A stretch of 64,000 nucleotides of DNA from the NCBI RefSeq assembly GCF_030553075.1, contig NZ_CP130701.1:930001-994000 (forward strand), read 5' to 3'. The position numbers and the translations under genes were made by a program. Positions 43,088 to 52,109 of the stretch are shown piece by piece (positions within the stretch are counted from its first letter, which is position 1; each line of letters starts with the position of its first letter). The stretch comes from Halomonas sp. I5-271120 (GTDB lineage: Bacteria; Pseudomonadota; Gammaproteobacteria; Pseudomonadales; Halomonadaceae). The notes beneath the pieces were generated by a model. It was given only the letters and a program-made list of their open reading frames with translations, made no database searches and was not told the origin of the DNA.

Positions 43088-43452
43088 GCCCGGACTCCTT
43101 CTTCATGCTTGACCTGAGACGCATTGCGCTCGTTATCGGCTGCTGCAGCGGCTTGCTGGGCCACATAGTTCTCAGCGGTGATCGACGGCTGCTCGCCCAT
43201 CTTGTAGACCTCGAGGATCTCGTAACTCACGGTGTGGCGCGTGATATTGAAGAACTTGCGGCATCCCACCGCGTGTACCCACAGCTCATGGTGGACACCA
43301 CGCGGGTTGTCGCGGAAGAACAGATAATCACCCCATTCATCGTCGCTGGTTGACTCCGGGTCCGCCGGGCGGGCGATATGCGCCTGGCCCTTCGGGTGAA
43401 ATTCCTCTTCCTCGCGGTGCTCACCGCAGTAGGGACAGAAGATATAGAACAT
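43084..43452 (-). CDS. soxD: sarcosine oxidase delta subunit
   Basis: A 122-residue zinc-binding subunit beginning MFYIFCPYCGEHREEEEF, with the C-x2-C pair, a His and a distal Cys (HAVGCRKFF) expected to hold zinc. The C-terminal tail after about residue 100 is hydrophilic. GAGGAG upstream supports the start. It lies between soxB (22-base gap) and soxA (4-base overlap). Confidence 0.95.
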   Translation of the reverse strand: MFYIFCPYCGEHREEEEFHPKGQAHIARPADPESTSDDEWGDYLFFRDNPRGVHHELWVHAVGCRKFFNITRHTVSYEILEVYKMGEQPSITAENYVAQQAAAAADNERNASQVKHEEGVRA

Positions 43453-43474
43453 GGCAGGTCTCCTCTGCGGTGGA

Positions 43475-44725
43475 TCAGTGGGCGACGCCGGCAGCGCCGT
43501 GCTCGTCGATCAACGCGCCGGTATTGAAACGGTCGATGGAGAAGGGCTTGGCGATCGGGTGCATCTCGCCCTTGGCGAGACTGGCCGCGAATACGTGCCC
43601 CGAGCCCGGCGTCGCCTTGAAGCCCCCGGTGCCCCAGCCGCAGTTGAAGTACAGTCCCTTGACCTTGGTCTTCGAGAGGATCGGGCAGGCATCGGGACAG
43701 GTATCGACGATACCGCCCCACTGACGGTTCATGCGCACCCGCGAGAAGATCGGGAACATCTCGACGATCGCCTGCAGGGTGTGCTCCACGGTCGGGTAGC
43801 TGCCGCGCTGCCCATAGCCGTTGTAGCCGTCGATGCCGGCACCGATCACCAGGTCGCCCTTGTCGGACTGGCTGATATAGCCGTGAACGTGGTTCGACAT
43901 CACCACGGTATCGAGGACCGGCTTGATCGGTTCGGAGACCAGCGCCTGAAGCGGGTGTGATTCCAGTGGCAGCTTGATGCCGGCCATCTTCGCCATCACC
44001 CCGGAGTTGCCGGCAGTGACGCAGCCGACGGTCTTGGCTTCGATGTCACCGCGATTGGTGTGCACCCCGTAGACTTGGCCATCGCGAATCTTGAAGCCGG
44101 TGACCTCGGTGTTCTGTAAAAGATCGACCCCCAGGGCATCGGCGGCGCGCGCATAGCCCCAGGCCACCGCGTCATGGCGGGCCACGCCAGCGCGCGGCTG
44201 CCAGGAGGCCCCCATCACCGGATAGCGAGCATTCTTGGAGCAGTCCATGATCGGCACCAACTCCTGCACGCCCTTGGCGTCAAGCACCTCGCCATCGATG
44301 CCGTTGAGGCGGTTGGCGTTGACCCGACGCTGGATGTCACGCATGTCTTGCAGGGTGTGGCCCACGTTCAACACGCCACGCTGGGAGAACATCACGTTGT
44401 AGTTGATGTCCTGGGAAAGCCCCTCCCACAGTTTCATGGCGTGCTCATAGAGCGCCGCCGACTCGTCCCACAGGTAGTTGGAACGCACGATGGTGGTGTT
44501 GCGGGCAGTATTTCCGCCCCCCAGCCAGCCTTTCTCGATCACCGCGACGTTGGTGATGCCGTGCTCCTTGGCCAGGTAGTAGGCAGTGGCCAGGCCATGG
44601 CCACCGCCGCCGACGATGATGACGTCATACGCTTTCTTGGGCGTGGGGTTTCGCCACTGGCGCTGCCAGTTCTCGTGGTGGCTCAGCGCGTGCTTGACCA
44701 ACCCGAAGCCTGAATATCGTTGCAT
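43475..44725 (-). CDS. soxB: sarcosine oxidase beta subunit
   Basis: A 416-residue FAD/FMN subunit of the DadA-type oxidase fold that carries the sarcosine dehydrogenation site. The dinucleotide motif [18 protein letters not shown] is near residue 33 and is followed by [15 protein letters not shown]. The open frame extends upstream into the glyA gap, but GAGGAG eight bases before the ATG at 44725 fixes the start, [10 protein letters not shown]. It follows glyA directly. Confidence 0.96.
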   Translation of the reverse strand: MQRYSGFGLVKHALSHHENWQRQWRNPTPKKAYDVIIVGGGGHGLATAYYLAKEHGITNVAVIEKGWLGGGNTARNTTIVRSNYLWDESAALYEHAMKLWEGLSQDINYNVMFSQRGVLNVGHTLQDMRDIQRRVNANRLNGIDGEVLDAKGVQELVPIMDCSKNARYPVMGASWQPRAGVARHDAVAWGYARAADALGVDLLQNTEVTGFKIRDGQVYGVHTNRGDIEAKTVGCVTAGNSGVMAKMAGIKLPLESHPLQALVSEPIKPVLDTVVMSNHVHGYISQSDKGDLVIGAGIDGYNGYGQRGSYPTVEHTLQAIVEMFPIFSRVRMNRQWGGIVDTCPDACPILSKTKVKGLYFNCGWGTGGFKATPGSGHVFAASLAKGEMHPIAKPFSIDRFNTGALIDEHGAAGVAH

Positions 44726-44747
44726 GGAATCTTCTCCTCGAAGGGGC

Positions 44748-44767
44748 CCCGCCGCTAAAGCGGCGGG
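44748..44767 (-). other. intercistronic hairpin, glyA-soxB
   Basis: CCCGCCGCT and AGCGGCGGG with a 2-base spacer in the 50-base glyA-soxB gap, about 12 bases from the soxB RBS. It could set the glyA:sox expression ratio. Confidence 0.55.
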
Positions 44768-44775
44768 AATCGGGC

Positions 44776-46071
44776 TCACGCGTAAGCCGTCTCGGCAGCG
44801 TCGACGGCTTGGCCATAGACCGGGTGGCGAGCGCACAGCTCGGCCACCTTGCCACGAACCTCGGACTCGGCCTCGGTGGTATCGCCACCTTCGGCCAGGG
44901 TGTCGAGCAGGTCGCAAATCCAACCGGCCAAGGCCTCGCAGTCGGCCTGGTCGAAGCCACGGGTGGTCACCGCCGGGGTGCCAATGCGCAGGCCCGAGGT
45001 CACGAAGGGACTCTGGGGGTCATTGGGCACGGCGTTCTTATTGACCGTGATGTGGGCGCGGCCCAGAGCGGCATCCGCATCCTTGCCGGTCACCCCCTGC
45101 TTGATCAGCGACACCAGGAAGAGATGGTCGTCGGTGCCGCCGGAGACCACGTCGAAGCCGCGCTCGACGAAGACCTTGGCCATGGCCCGAGCGTTGTCGA
45201 TCACCTCCGCCTGGTAGCGCACGAAGTCCTGGCTCATGGCCTCGCGGAAGGCCACCGCCTTGGCAGCGATGACGTGCATCAGCGGGCCGCCCTGCTGGCC
45301 CGGGAACACCGCGCCGTTGAGCTTCTTGTAGAGCGTCTCGTCACCGCTGGCGGAGAGGATCAGGCCACCACGCGGACCGCGCAGGGTCTTGTGGGTGGTA
45401 GTGGTCACCACATGGGCATGCGGCAGCGGGCTCGGGTAGTGGCCAGCGGCCACCAGGCCGGCGACATGGGCCATGTCGACCATCAGCCAGGCACCCACGG
45501 CGTCGGCGATGTTGCGGAAACGACGCCAGTTGATCACCCGGGAGTAGGCCGAGAAGCCGGCGATGATCAGTTTGGGCTGATGCTCGTGGGCGAGACGCTC
45601 TACCTCGTCGTAATCGATCTCGCCAGTGTCCGGGTTCAAGCCGTACTGGACGGCGTTGTAGTACTTACCGGAGAAGTTCGGCGCCGCACCATGGGTCAGG
45701 TGCCCACCGTGGGCCAGACTCATGCCCAGCACGGTGTCGCCAGGCGATACCAGAGCCATGAAAGCCGCCGCATTGGCCTGAGCGCCGGAATGGGGCTGGA
45801 CGTTGGCATAGTTGGCACTGAACAGCGCGCAGGCACGCTCGATGGCCAGACGCTCGACCACGTCGACGTGCTCGCAGCCGCCATAGTAGCGCTTGCCAGG
45901 GTAGCCCTCGGCGTATTTGTTGGTCAGCTGGCTCCCCTGGGCCTCCATGACCTGCGGACTCGCGTAGTTCTCCGAGGCGATCAGCTCGATATGGGCTTCC
46001 TGGCGAACCACTTCATCGGCAATGGCGGCGGCGATTTGGGGATCGGTCGTTGTAAGGTTATTGGCGTTCAT
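44776..46071 (-). CDS. glyA: serine hydroxymethyltransferase
   Basis: PLP enzyme of 431 residues that joins glycine and 5,10-methylene-THF to serine and THF. The PLP lysine lies in [16 protein letters not shown], and [10 protein letters not shown] and [15 protein letters not shown] are classic. In the betaine regulon this copy turns the glycine and methylene-THF left after sarcosine oxidation into serine for central metabolism. It is the first gene of glyA-soxBDAG-purU, as in Pseudomonas. A second housekeeping glyA probably exists elsewhere (inference). Confidence 0.96.
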   Translation of the reverse strand: MNANNLTTTDPQIAAAIADEVVRQEAHIELIASENYASPQVMEAQGSQLTNKYAEGYPGKRYYGGCEHVDVVERLAIERACALFSANYANVQPHSGAQANAAAFMALVSPGDTVLGMSLAHGGHLTHGAAPNFSGKYYNAVQYGLNPDTGEIDYDEVERLAHEHQPKLIIAGFSAYSRVINWRRFRNIADAVGAWLMVDMAHVAGLVAAGHYPSPLPHAHVVTTTTHKTLRGPRGGLILSASGDETLYKKLNGAVFPGQQGGPLMHVIAAKAVAFREAMSQDFVRYQAEVIDNARAMAKVFVERGFDVVSGGTDDHLFLVSLIKQGVTGKDADAALGRAHITVNKNAVPNDPQSPFVTSGLRIGTPAVTTRGFDQADCEALAGWICDLLDTLAEGGDTTEAESEVRGKVAELCARHPVYGQAVDAAETAYA

Positions 46072-46353
46072 CTCGTCACCCTGGGGATTGGCTTCACAAC
46101 GTTAAAAAAAAGGAGAACGCGCGGTATTCTGGAAACGACACCGACATCGTCGCGACAGACAAGCTGCCTGATCGCCGGCCCGTCCTGGGCACTGCGCTCT
46201 CACTCTGGCTGTCATTGATAGCCAATCACGTGCCCGAAAGATTGAACGTTTGCGACATCTTTCCCATGATGTTCGCGACATAAGCCAGCAACTACATGTT
46301 TATAAACATTTTTTACTTTTCGGCATACTTGTATATTTCTCGGCATGCGCGCA
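46072..46353. promoter_or_regulatory. upstream control region of the glyA-sox-purU operon
   Basis: AT-rich non-coding DNA. It contains a direct repeat at 46248-46282 and the perfect 14-bp palindrome ATGTTTATAAACAT at 46297-46310. No gene is seen. Confidence 0.55.
46248..46282 (-). promoter_or_regulatory. candidate AraC-type direct-repeat operator upstream of glyA-sox
   Basis: GTTTGCGACAT at 46248-46258 and GTTCGCGACAT at 46272-46282 agree in 10 of 11 bases and are 24 bases apart. Tandem half-sites spaced by about two helical turns are typical of AraC-family activators such as GbdR. The assignment to a regulator is inference. Confidence 0.55.
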
Positions 46354-46382
46354 TAAAAAAAGCCGACGCCCAGGCGTCGGCT
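46354..46382 (-). terminator. terminator of the GlxA-type regulator gene
   Basis: AGCCGACGCC with its complement, followed on the minus strand by seven T. It separates the regulator gene from the glyA-sox operon. Confidence 0.85.
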
Positions 46383-46404
46383 CGTTGCCCTTCGACCTCG
46401 TTGC

Positions 46405-47445
46405 CTAAGGGGTCGTCGTCCGCGACTCGATATGCAGGAAGAAGGGATCAACCACGGCTCCATTACCCTCTCCTGCCGCCTTGCGCGCGGCCGACGGCGT
46501 GACACCAAAAGCCTCACGGAAGTGCCGCGAGAAGTGGGCGGTATCGGAGAAGCCGCAGCGTTCGCCGATATCGGTGACGCTCTTCGCCGTGTAGTGCAGC
46601 AGCCAAAGGCCGTAGCGCAGGCGCAGATCCCGGGCGAACTTGCGGGGGCCAACGCCCAGCGCCTCACGGAAGCGCCGCTCCAGGTTGCGGCGCGAGGTAC
46701 CGAGCCGCTCGGCCAGGGCATCCACGCCAAGCGGCTCGCCGAGGTGCTGCTCGAGGATGGCAATGGCGCGACGTACCAGCTGGTCGTCAACCTTGTCGAA
46801 GACCACCGGCTGGGGCTGGGGATGTTCGCCGCGACGAGCCTCGTCAATGAGCATGATATGCAGGCTCTTCATGGCCCAGGCCTTGCCCAGGTGACGCTCC
46901 ACCAGGTAGGCGGCCAGATCAGCGGAGGCGACGCCCCCGGCACAGGTAAGCAGGTGCCCGTCATCGATGAACAGGCGGTCGGCGACCGGCTCGATGTCGG
47001 GAAATCGCCTCGTCAGGTCGCCATAGTGATACCAACTGACGCAACAGCGCCGGCCGTTCATCAGCCCGGCCTGGATCAGCGCGAAGACGCCAGTGCAGAC
47101 CCCCACTAGAGGTACACCCGCCTTGGCCGTGCGTTGCAGGTAGGCAATCGCCGTCTCATCAATGACGTCATGCTCGTCCTGGACACCACCGATGACCACG
47201 ATGTAGTGGAACTCCGCCGGATCGCGAAAGGCCGTGCAGGGAGTGACGGCCGCCCCGCAGCTGGAGATGGCATCTTGCCCGGCGCTGGTCATGAAAACCC
47301 AGTGGCAGCGCAACTGGCGGCTGCGATCACCCTCGTCGGCGGCCAAACGCAGGCAATCTACGAAGGCCGCGAAGGGCAGCATGGTGAATCGGCGCAACAG
47401 GACGAAGCCGACGGACAGCGGCTCGCCCTCGTGGGAAGGACTCAT
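46405..47445 (-). CDS. GlxA family AraC-type transcriptional regulator
   Basis: A 346-residue regulator with an N-terminal DJ-1/PfpI-like (GATase-1-like) ligand domain (VGVCTGVFALIQAG carrying the nucleophile-elbow Cys) and a C-terminal AraC DNA-binding domain (EPLGVDALAERLGTSRRNLE and SVTDIGERCGFSDTAHFSRH). GbdR, SouR and CdhR share this architecture. It is not the GbdR orthologue, which ends the window at 63380. Its place between gbcB and glyA-sox suggests control of sarcosine or betaine genes, possibly in a SouR-like role. Upstream in-frame ATGs exist; 47445 is chosen by alignment to the expected start MSPSHEGEPLSVGFVLL, without a strong RBS. Confidence 0.85.
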   Translation of the reverse strand: MSPSHEGEPLSVGFVLLRRFTMLPFAAFVDCLRLAADEGDRSRQLRCHWVFMTSAGQDAISSCGAAVTPCTAFRDPAEFHYIVVIGGVQDEHDVIDETAIAYLQRTAKAGVPLVGVCTGVFALIQAGLMNGRRCCVSWYHYGDLTRRFPDIEPVADRLFIDDGHLLTCAGGVASADLAAYLVERHLGKAWAMKSLHIMLIDEARRGEHPQPQPVVFDKVDDQLVRRAIAILEQHLGEPLGVDALAERLGTSRRNLERRFREALGVGPRKFARDLRLRYGLWLLHYTAKSVTDIGERCGFSDTAHFSRHFREAFGVTPSAARKAAGEGNGAVVDPFFLHIESRTTTP

Positions 47446-47736
47446 GGGACCAGTGCTCTTCACTATCGGTGGCGTTGAGATCAGTGTCCGGCAGCCTGAG
47501 CCGAGACGCAAAGCCTCCGGTGCGACGATCCGCATGACCTCTGGATCATACCGACCACCCGAGGAAGCGATGCGCCCCTGGCTAGTGGGCTGGGTCTAAG
47601 GTGGTCTGGGTCCAGGCACTGGCGATCAACGCAACTCTTTCGAGGCAGTAGCTAGCCGATGACTTACGGCCTGCGCTGTGGGCGGTCCATCCGGCTCGAG
47701 ACCGCCCGCTAGCAAGGGGCTCGATGGCGGCCATCA

Positions 47737-48843
47737 TCAGTACTCCACCACCACGTCGCCCAGCGGCTTGCTGCAACAGGAGAGAATGTAACCCTCGGCG
47801 ACGTCCTCGTCAGTGATGCCGCCGTTGTGGTCCATCTCGACCTCACCAGTACTGAGCGGCACCCGGCAGGTGCCGCAGATGCCCATGCCGCAGGCCTTGG
47901 GAATGTGCAGCCCCAGCTTGGCGGCGGCCGAGTGGACCGTCTCGCCGGGCTGAATACGCACGCTCTTGCCAGTAGCGCTGAACTCGACGCTGATCATATC
48001 GGCGGCATCGAGCTCCTCGGCCTCGGCTTCGGCCATCTCGACGTTCTCAATCACATCTTCCTGGACGTCCAGCGGCGTAGCACCGAATGACTCCTCATGG
48101 TAGTGACTCATGTCGAAGCCGTTTTCCTGCAGCAAGTGCTTCACCGCATTCATGTAGGGCGTCGGGCCGCAGCAGAAGATCTCGCGATCCATGAAGTCCG
48201 GAGCCATCAGCTCGAGCATCGGCTGACTCAGGTAGCCACGGAAGCCTGCCCAGGCGTCGCCAAGCTCATCGCTGCGCTCGCAGACGATATGCAGTTTGAA
48301 CTCGGGTATCCGCGAGAAAATATGCTCGAGCTCACGATGATAGATGACGTCACGAGGTGTGCGGGAACTATGCACAAACTGCAGGTCCACGGCGGCATTG
48401 GTGTCAAACAGCCAGCGCACCATGGACATCAGAGGGGTGATGCCCACGCCGCCAGATAGCATCAGCACCTTTTCCGCCGGATAGTCGATGATGTTGAAGT
48501 TTCCGACCGGGCCGTGCACCGCCAGTTCGTCATTGACCTTGAGGTTGTCATGCAACCAGTTGGAGACGACGCCCCCTGGCATGCGCTTGACGGTGATGGA
48601 GAAACTGTAGGGAACCGACGGTGAACTCGAGATGGTGTAAGAACGCATGACGGGCTGATCATCGATCTCAAGCTCCAGGGTCACGAACTGTCCCGGCTTG
48701 AAGAAGAACATCACCGGCTGCTCGGCCATGAAGCAGAATGTTCGAGTATCCCAGGTTTCCTGGATCACCTTGACGCAGCGTACCGCATGGCGGCCGTTGG
48801 TCCAGGTCTGGGTAGTGACTGGGTTGAGAAAGGACATCGTCAT
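47737..48843 (-). CDS. gbcB: glycine betaine monooxygenase reductase subunit (GbcB, copy 2)
   Basis: A 368-residue ferredoxin reductase that supplies electrons from NADH to GbcA. It has RSYTISSSP for FAD, MLSGGVGITPLMS and FCCGPTPYM for NAD, an acidic linker (AEAEAEELDAAD) and a C-terminal [2Fe-2S] domain with CGMGICGTC and LSCCSKP. It is divergent from gbcA (49149), as expected for the functional pair. It is nearly identical to the copy at 11606 in most motifs. The ATG at 48843 (MTMSFLNPV) gives the same length as that copy. Confidence 0.95.
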   Translation of the reverse strand: MTMSFLNPVTTQTWTNGRHAVRCVKVIQETWDTRTFCFMAEQPVMFFFKPGQFVTLELEIDDQPVMRSYTISSSPSVPYSFSITVKRMPGGVVSNWLHDNLKVNDELAVHGPVGNFNIIDYPAEKVLMLSGGVGITPLMSMVRWLFDTNAAVDLQFVHSSRTPRDVIYHRELEHIFSRIPEFKLHIVCERSDELGDAWAGFRGYLSQPMLELMAPDFMDREIFCCGPTPYMNAVKHLLQENGFDMSHYHEESFGATPLDVQEDVIENVEMAEAEAEELDAADMISVEFSATGKSVRIQPGETVHSAAAKLGLHIPKACGMGICGTCRVPLSTGEVEMDHNGGITDEDVAEGYILSCCSKPLGDVVVEY

Positions 48844-49148
48844 TGTTGTGTCGCCTAGGCTGCAGCATGAAGGCCTCCGACCGCGGTGCCACCGCCTGCC
48901 GTTGCACGAATTCTGCGCAGCGCCGACAAACTCGACTTGCCTGTCTACGACATGGGCATGCTCATGACATCCAGGCCCACCCATTTTCGTTTTGCCCCGC
49001 GTCGTCGTCGCATCACATCACGTCGTCGGCAGACAACCGCCCCCCGCAGCACTGATCCACACTCGCTTCAGCCCGCAACAGCCGGCCCGGCCCCTATTCC
49101 TAACAATTTCAAAGCCGCCTCAGCGGCCCTGCAAGAGGATGTATAGTC
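48844..49148. promoter_or_regulatory. divergent control region gbcB-gbcA
   Basis: About 305 bases between the two subunit genes. CGACA occurs at 48924 and 48948, again 24 bases apart as upstream of glyA, within GCCGACAA and TACGACAT. It probably contains a shared activator site; no gene is seen. Confidence 0.5.
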
Positions 49149-50435
49149 ATGGATCCTAGGTTCCCCGCTCGTCTGGACGATCCCCTGGCCCCGGCCCGCG
49201 AGGCTGCCGTAGAGATGCTGCAGCAGCGACGCCCACAATTCTCGCTGCCGCAACCGTTCTACAACGACGAGCGACTGTTTCAACTGGACATGCAGGAAAT
49301 CTTCGAGAAGGAATGGCTCTTTGCGGGCATGACCTGCGAAATTCCCAGCAAGGGTAACTACATGACCCTTGAAGTCGGCGATAACCCGGTCGTGATCGTG
49401 CGCGGCAACAACGGTGAAGTGCACGCCTTCCACAACGTCTGCCGTCACCGTGGCTCACGCCTGTGCGTCACCAACAAGGGCAAGGTGGCAAAGCTGGTCT
49501 GTCCCTATCATCAGTGGACCTACGAGCTGGATGGCCGCCTGCTGTTCGCCGGCAGCGACATGGGCAAGGACTTTGATCTCGCGTCCCACGGCCTGAAGCC
49601 GGTTCACGTTCGCACCGGCGGCGGTTACATCTTCGTCAGCCTGGCCGACGAGGCGCCAGAGATCGACGGGTTCCTCGAGAGTCTCGATCACTACTTGGCT
49701 CCCTACGACATAGAAAACCTCAAGGTCGCCGCGGAATCCAACATCATCGAAGAGTGCAATTGGAAGCTGGTGATCGAGAACAACCGCGAGTGCTACCACT
49801 GCAATGGCGCGCACCCGGAACTGCTCAACTCCCTGCAAGAGTTCGACGACACCGACGACCCTCGCGCCACACCGGCTTACAAGGACCTGGTCGCGCGCAA
49901 GCAGGCCGACTGGGACGCCCAGGGCGTGCCTTACAAGCTCACCCGACTCGGTCGTCGTAACCGCTTGACCCGCACGCCGCTGCTCAATGGTGTGGAATCA
50001 ATGACCATGAACGGCAAGCGGGCCAGCAAGAAGCTGATGGGTAATCTGCAGAGCGCCGACCTGGGATCGCTGCGCATCCTGCACCTGCCCAACTCCTGGA
50101 ATCACTTCATGGGGGATCACGCTGTCGTTTTCCGCGTCCTGCCACTGGGCCCGCAGAAAACCCTCGTCACCACCAAATGGCTGGTACACAAGGATGCCGC
50201 AGAAGGCGTCGACTACGATCCGGCCGAGATGCGTCGCGTATGGGATGCCACCAACGATCAGGACCGCAGACTCGCCGAAGAGAACCAGCGCGGCATCAAC
50301 TCCAAGAGCTATGAGCCGGGCCCCTACTCAGAGACGTTCGAGTTTGGTGTGATCGACTTTGTCGATTGGTACAGCGAGCGCATGCTCGAGAACCTGGACC
50401 ATAGCGCACCTCACCTGCACCTGGCCCAGAACTAA
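49149..50435 (+). CDS. gbcA: glycine betaine monooxygenase oxygenase subunit
   Basis: Rieske non-heme iron oxygenase of 428 residues that demethylates glycine betaine to dimethylglycine with release of formaldehyde. The Rieske [2Fe-2S] motif is CRHRGSRLC plus CPYHQW (about residues 98-121), and the mononuclear iron site is in ENNRECYHCNGAHPEL with a distal Asp. AGAGGA precedes the ATG. Divergent from gbcB and followed by a terminator, so it is transcribed alone. Confidence 0.96.
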   Translation: MDPRFPARLDDPLAPAREAAVEMLQQRRPQFSLPQPFYNDERLFQLDMQEIFEKEWLFAGMTCEIPSKGNYMTLEVGDNPVVIVRGNNGEVHAFHNVCRHRGSRLCVTNKGKVAKLVCPYHQWTYELDGRLLFAGSDMGKDFDLASHGLKPVHVRTGGGYIFVSLADEAPEIDGFLESLDHYLAPYDIENLKVAAESNIIEECNWKLVIENNRECYHCNGAHPELLNSLQEFDDTDDPRATPAYKDLVARKQADWDAQGVPYKLTRLGRRNRLTRTPLLNGVESMTMNGKRASKKLMGNLQSADLGSLRILHLPNSWNHFMGDHAVVFRVLPLGPQKTLVTTKWLVHKDAAEGVDYDPAEMRRVWDATNDQDRRLAEENQRGINSKSYEPGPYSETFEFGVIDFVDWYSERMLENLDHSAPHLHLAQN

Positions 50436-50463
50436 GCTTCCGCCTTTTCCACGCACGTCCTCA

Positions 50464-50493
50464 CAAAGGCCCCACCACAAGCGGGGCCTTTGC
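50464..50493 (+). terminator. terminator of gbcA
   Basis: CAAAGGCCCC and GGGGCCTTTG around a 9-base loop, with a short T-run inside the 3' arm. Confidence 0.8.
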
Positions 50494-50616
50494 ATTGCAA
50501 CGTCAGTTGGCAGCGAACTGTCCGTCAACAACGACATCCTGGTGCATTCCCTGCACTAAGCTGCCAGCACCAGAGCCGCTGGGCCGAAGATCTTGTCCGC
50601 TCAGAGGCACGACCTA

Positions 50617-50651
50617 CAAAAGACGACGGCGCCCCGCGGGCCGCCGTCGTT
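50617..50651 (-). terminator. terminator of fdhA
   Basis: ACGACGGCG stem with a GC-rich loop, followed on the minus strand by CTTTTG. Confidence 0.78.
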
Positions 50652-50671
50652 GATCTAGCCAGCTAACGCGT

Positions 50672-51865
50672 TCAGGCCGGCACGCTGCCATGCGGGTCGA
50701 TGACGAATTTCTTCGCTGCGCCGCCATCGAAGTCAGCGTAGCCCTTGGGCGCCTCGTCCAGCGTGATCATCTGAACATTGATCGCATCTGCGATGTTGAC
50801 CTTGCCGAACAGGATCGCCTGCATCAGTGGGCGGTGATACTTCATCACCGGGCACTGGCCGGTGTGGAAACTATGCGACTTGGCCCAACCAAGGCCGAAG
50901 CGCATGCTCAAGGCGCCCTGCTTGGCCGCCTCGTCTTCGGCACCCGGATCCTCGGTGACGTACAGGCCCGGAATGCCGATTTCACCGCCGGCACGCGTCA
51001 GTGACATGGCCGAGTTAAGCACGGTAGCCGGGGCTTCCTTGCCGTGGTTGCAGCCACAGGCATGAGCCTCGAAGCCGACACAGTCGACGAAGGCATCGAC
51101 TTCACGCTCTCCCAGAATGACTTCGACCTTGTCGGCCATGTCGCCATCCTGGGTCAGGTCGATCGTCTCGCAGCCAAAGCTGCGTGCCTGGGCCAGGCGA
51201 TCCTCGATCATGTCGCCGACGATGACGCATGCCGCACCCAGCAGCTGGGCAGACACGGCCGCCGCAAGGCCGACCGGACCTGCACCGGCGATGTAGACGG
51301 TAGAGCCGGGCCCAACACCCGCGGTCACGCAACCGTGAAAGCCGGTCGGGAAGATATCGGACAGCAGGGTCAGGTCCTTGATCTTATCCATCGCCTGGTC
51401 GGCGTCCGGGAACTTCAGCAGGTTGAAGTCGGCATAGGGGACCATGACGTATTCGGTCTGGCCACCGACCCAACCGCCCATGTCGACGTAGCCATAGGCC
51501 GCGCCCGGACGTGCCGGATTGACGTTCAGGCAGATGCCGGTCTTGCCCGATTTGCAGTTACGACAGCGGCCACAGGCAATGTTGAACGGGACCGAGACAA
51601 GGTCGCCCTGATTGATGAATTCAACGTCCCGTCCGCACTCGACCACGATGCCGGTGATCTCGTGACCCAGCACCAGGCCCGGCTCGGCGGTGGTGCGGCC
51701 CCGCACCATATGCTGGTCACTGCCGCAGATATTGGTGGTAACGACCTTGAGGATAACGCCGTGCTCGCACTTGCGATTGCCAAGAGCAAGCTCCGGGTAG
51801 GCGATGGATTCGACGGCGACTTCACCCGGGCCTTTATAGACGACTCCGCGGTTGGCTGCACTCAT
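50672..51865 (-). CDS. fdhA: glutathione-independent formaldehyde dehydrogenase
   Basis: Zinc-dependent, NAD-using dehydrogenase of 397 residues in the formaldehyde dismutase-like branch of medium-chain dehydrogenases. Catalytic zinc ligands lie in NICGSDQH and GHE, the structural zinc in CGRCRNCKSGKTGIC, and the NAD fold is GAGPVGLAAAVSA. It oxidises formaldehyde released by GbcAB and DgcAB to formate. AAGGAAG precedes the ATG. It is divergent from the BCCT gene at 52110. Confidence 0.95.
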   Translation of the reverse strand: MSAANRGVVYKGPGEVAVESIAYPELALGNRKCEHGVILKVVTTNICGSDQHMVRGRTTAEPGLVLGHEITGIVVECGRDVEFINQGDLVSVPFNIACGRCRNCKSGKTGICLNVNPARPGAAYGYVDMGGWVGGQTEYVMVPYADFNLLKFPDADQAMDKIKDLTLLSDIFPTGFHGCVTAGVGPGSTVYIAGAGPVGLAAAVSAQLLGAACVIVGDMIEDRLAQARSFGCETIDLTQDGDMADKVEVILGEREVDAFVDCVGFEAHACGCNHGKEAPATVLNSAMSLTRAGGEIGIPGLYVTEDPGAEDEAAKQGALSMRFGLGWAKSHSFHTGQCPVMKYHRPLMQAILFGKVNIADAINVQMITLDEAPKGYADFDGGAAKKFVIDPHGSVPA

Positions 51866-52109
51866 GGCTGGCTTCCTTCAACGTTATTTTTGATTGAGGC
51901 GGCGATACCGCCGCTACTCGACGATAGCCCCTTCACTCGGCCGGAATGTTCCCAGCGAGTCACCGCCATGCCTATTCGAGACATCTTCGCCGCCGAAGTG
52001 GCAATGCCATATCCCGAGGTCGTTTTCGCGACAGCTCTCCCTGCGGGTCCTGCCAAGAATGTTCGCCGTCGCCGCTAGGCGATGTGACAACAACAATAGA
52101 GGACCTCGC
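51866..52109. promoter_or_regulatory. divergent control region fdhA / BCCT copy 3
   Basis: Shared promoter region of 244 bases. TGCCA at 52005 and CGACA at 52029, 24 bases apart, weakly match the repeat pattern seen at glyA and gbcAB. An open frame into the BCCT gene covers this stretch but lacks a start with an RBS. Confidence 0.4.

Noticed and set aside
51894..52109. N-terminal extension of BCCT copy 3
   Set aside because: The frame is open but there is no RBS-associated start, and the ATG at 52110 has GAGG at proper spacing.
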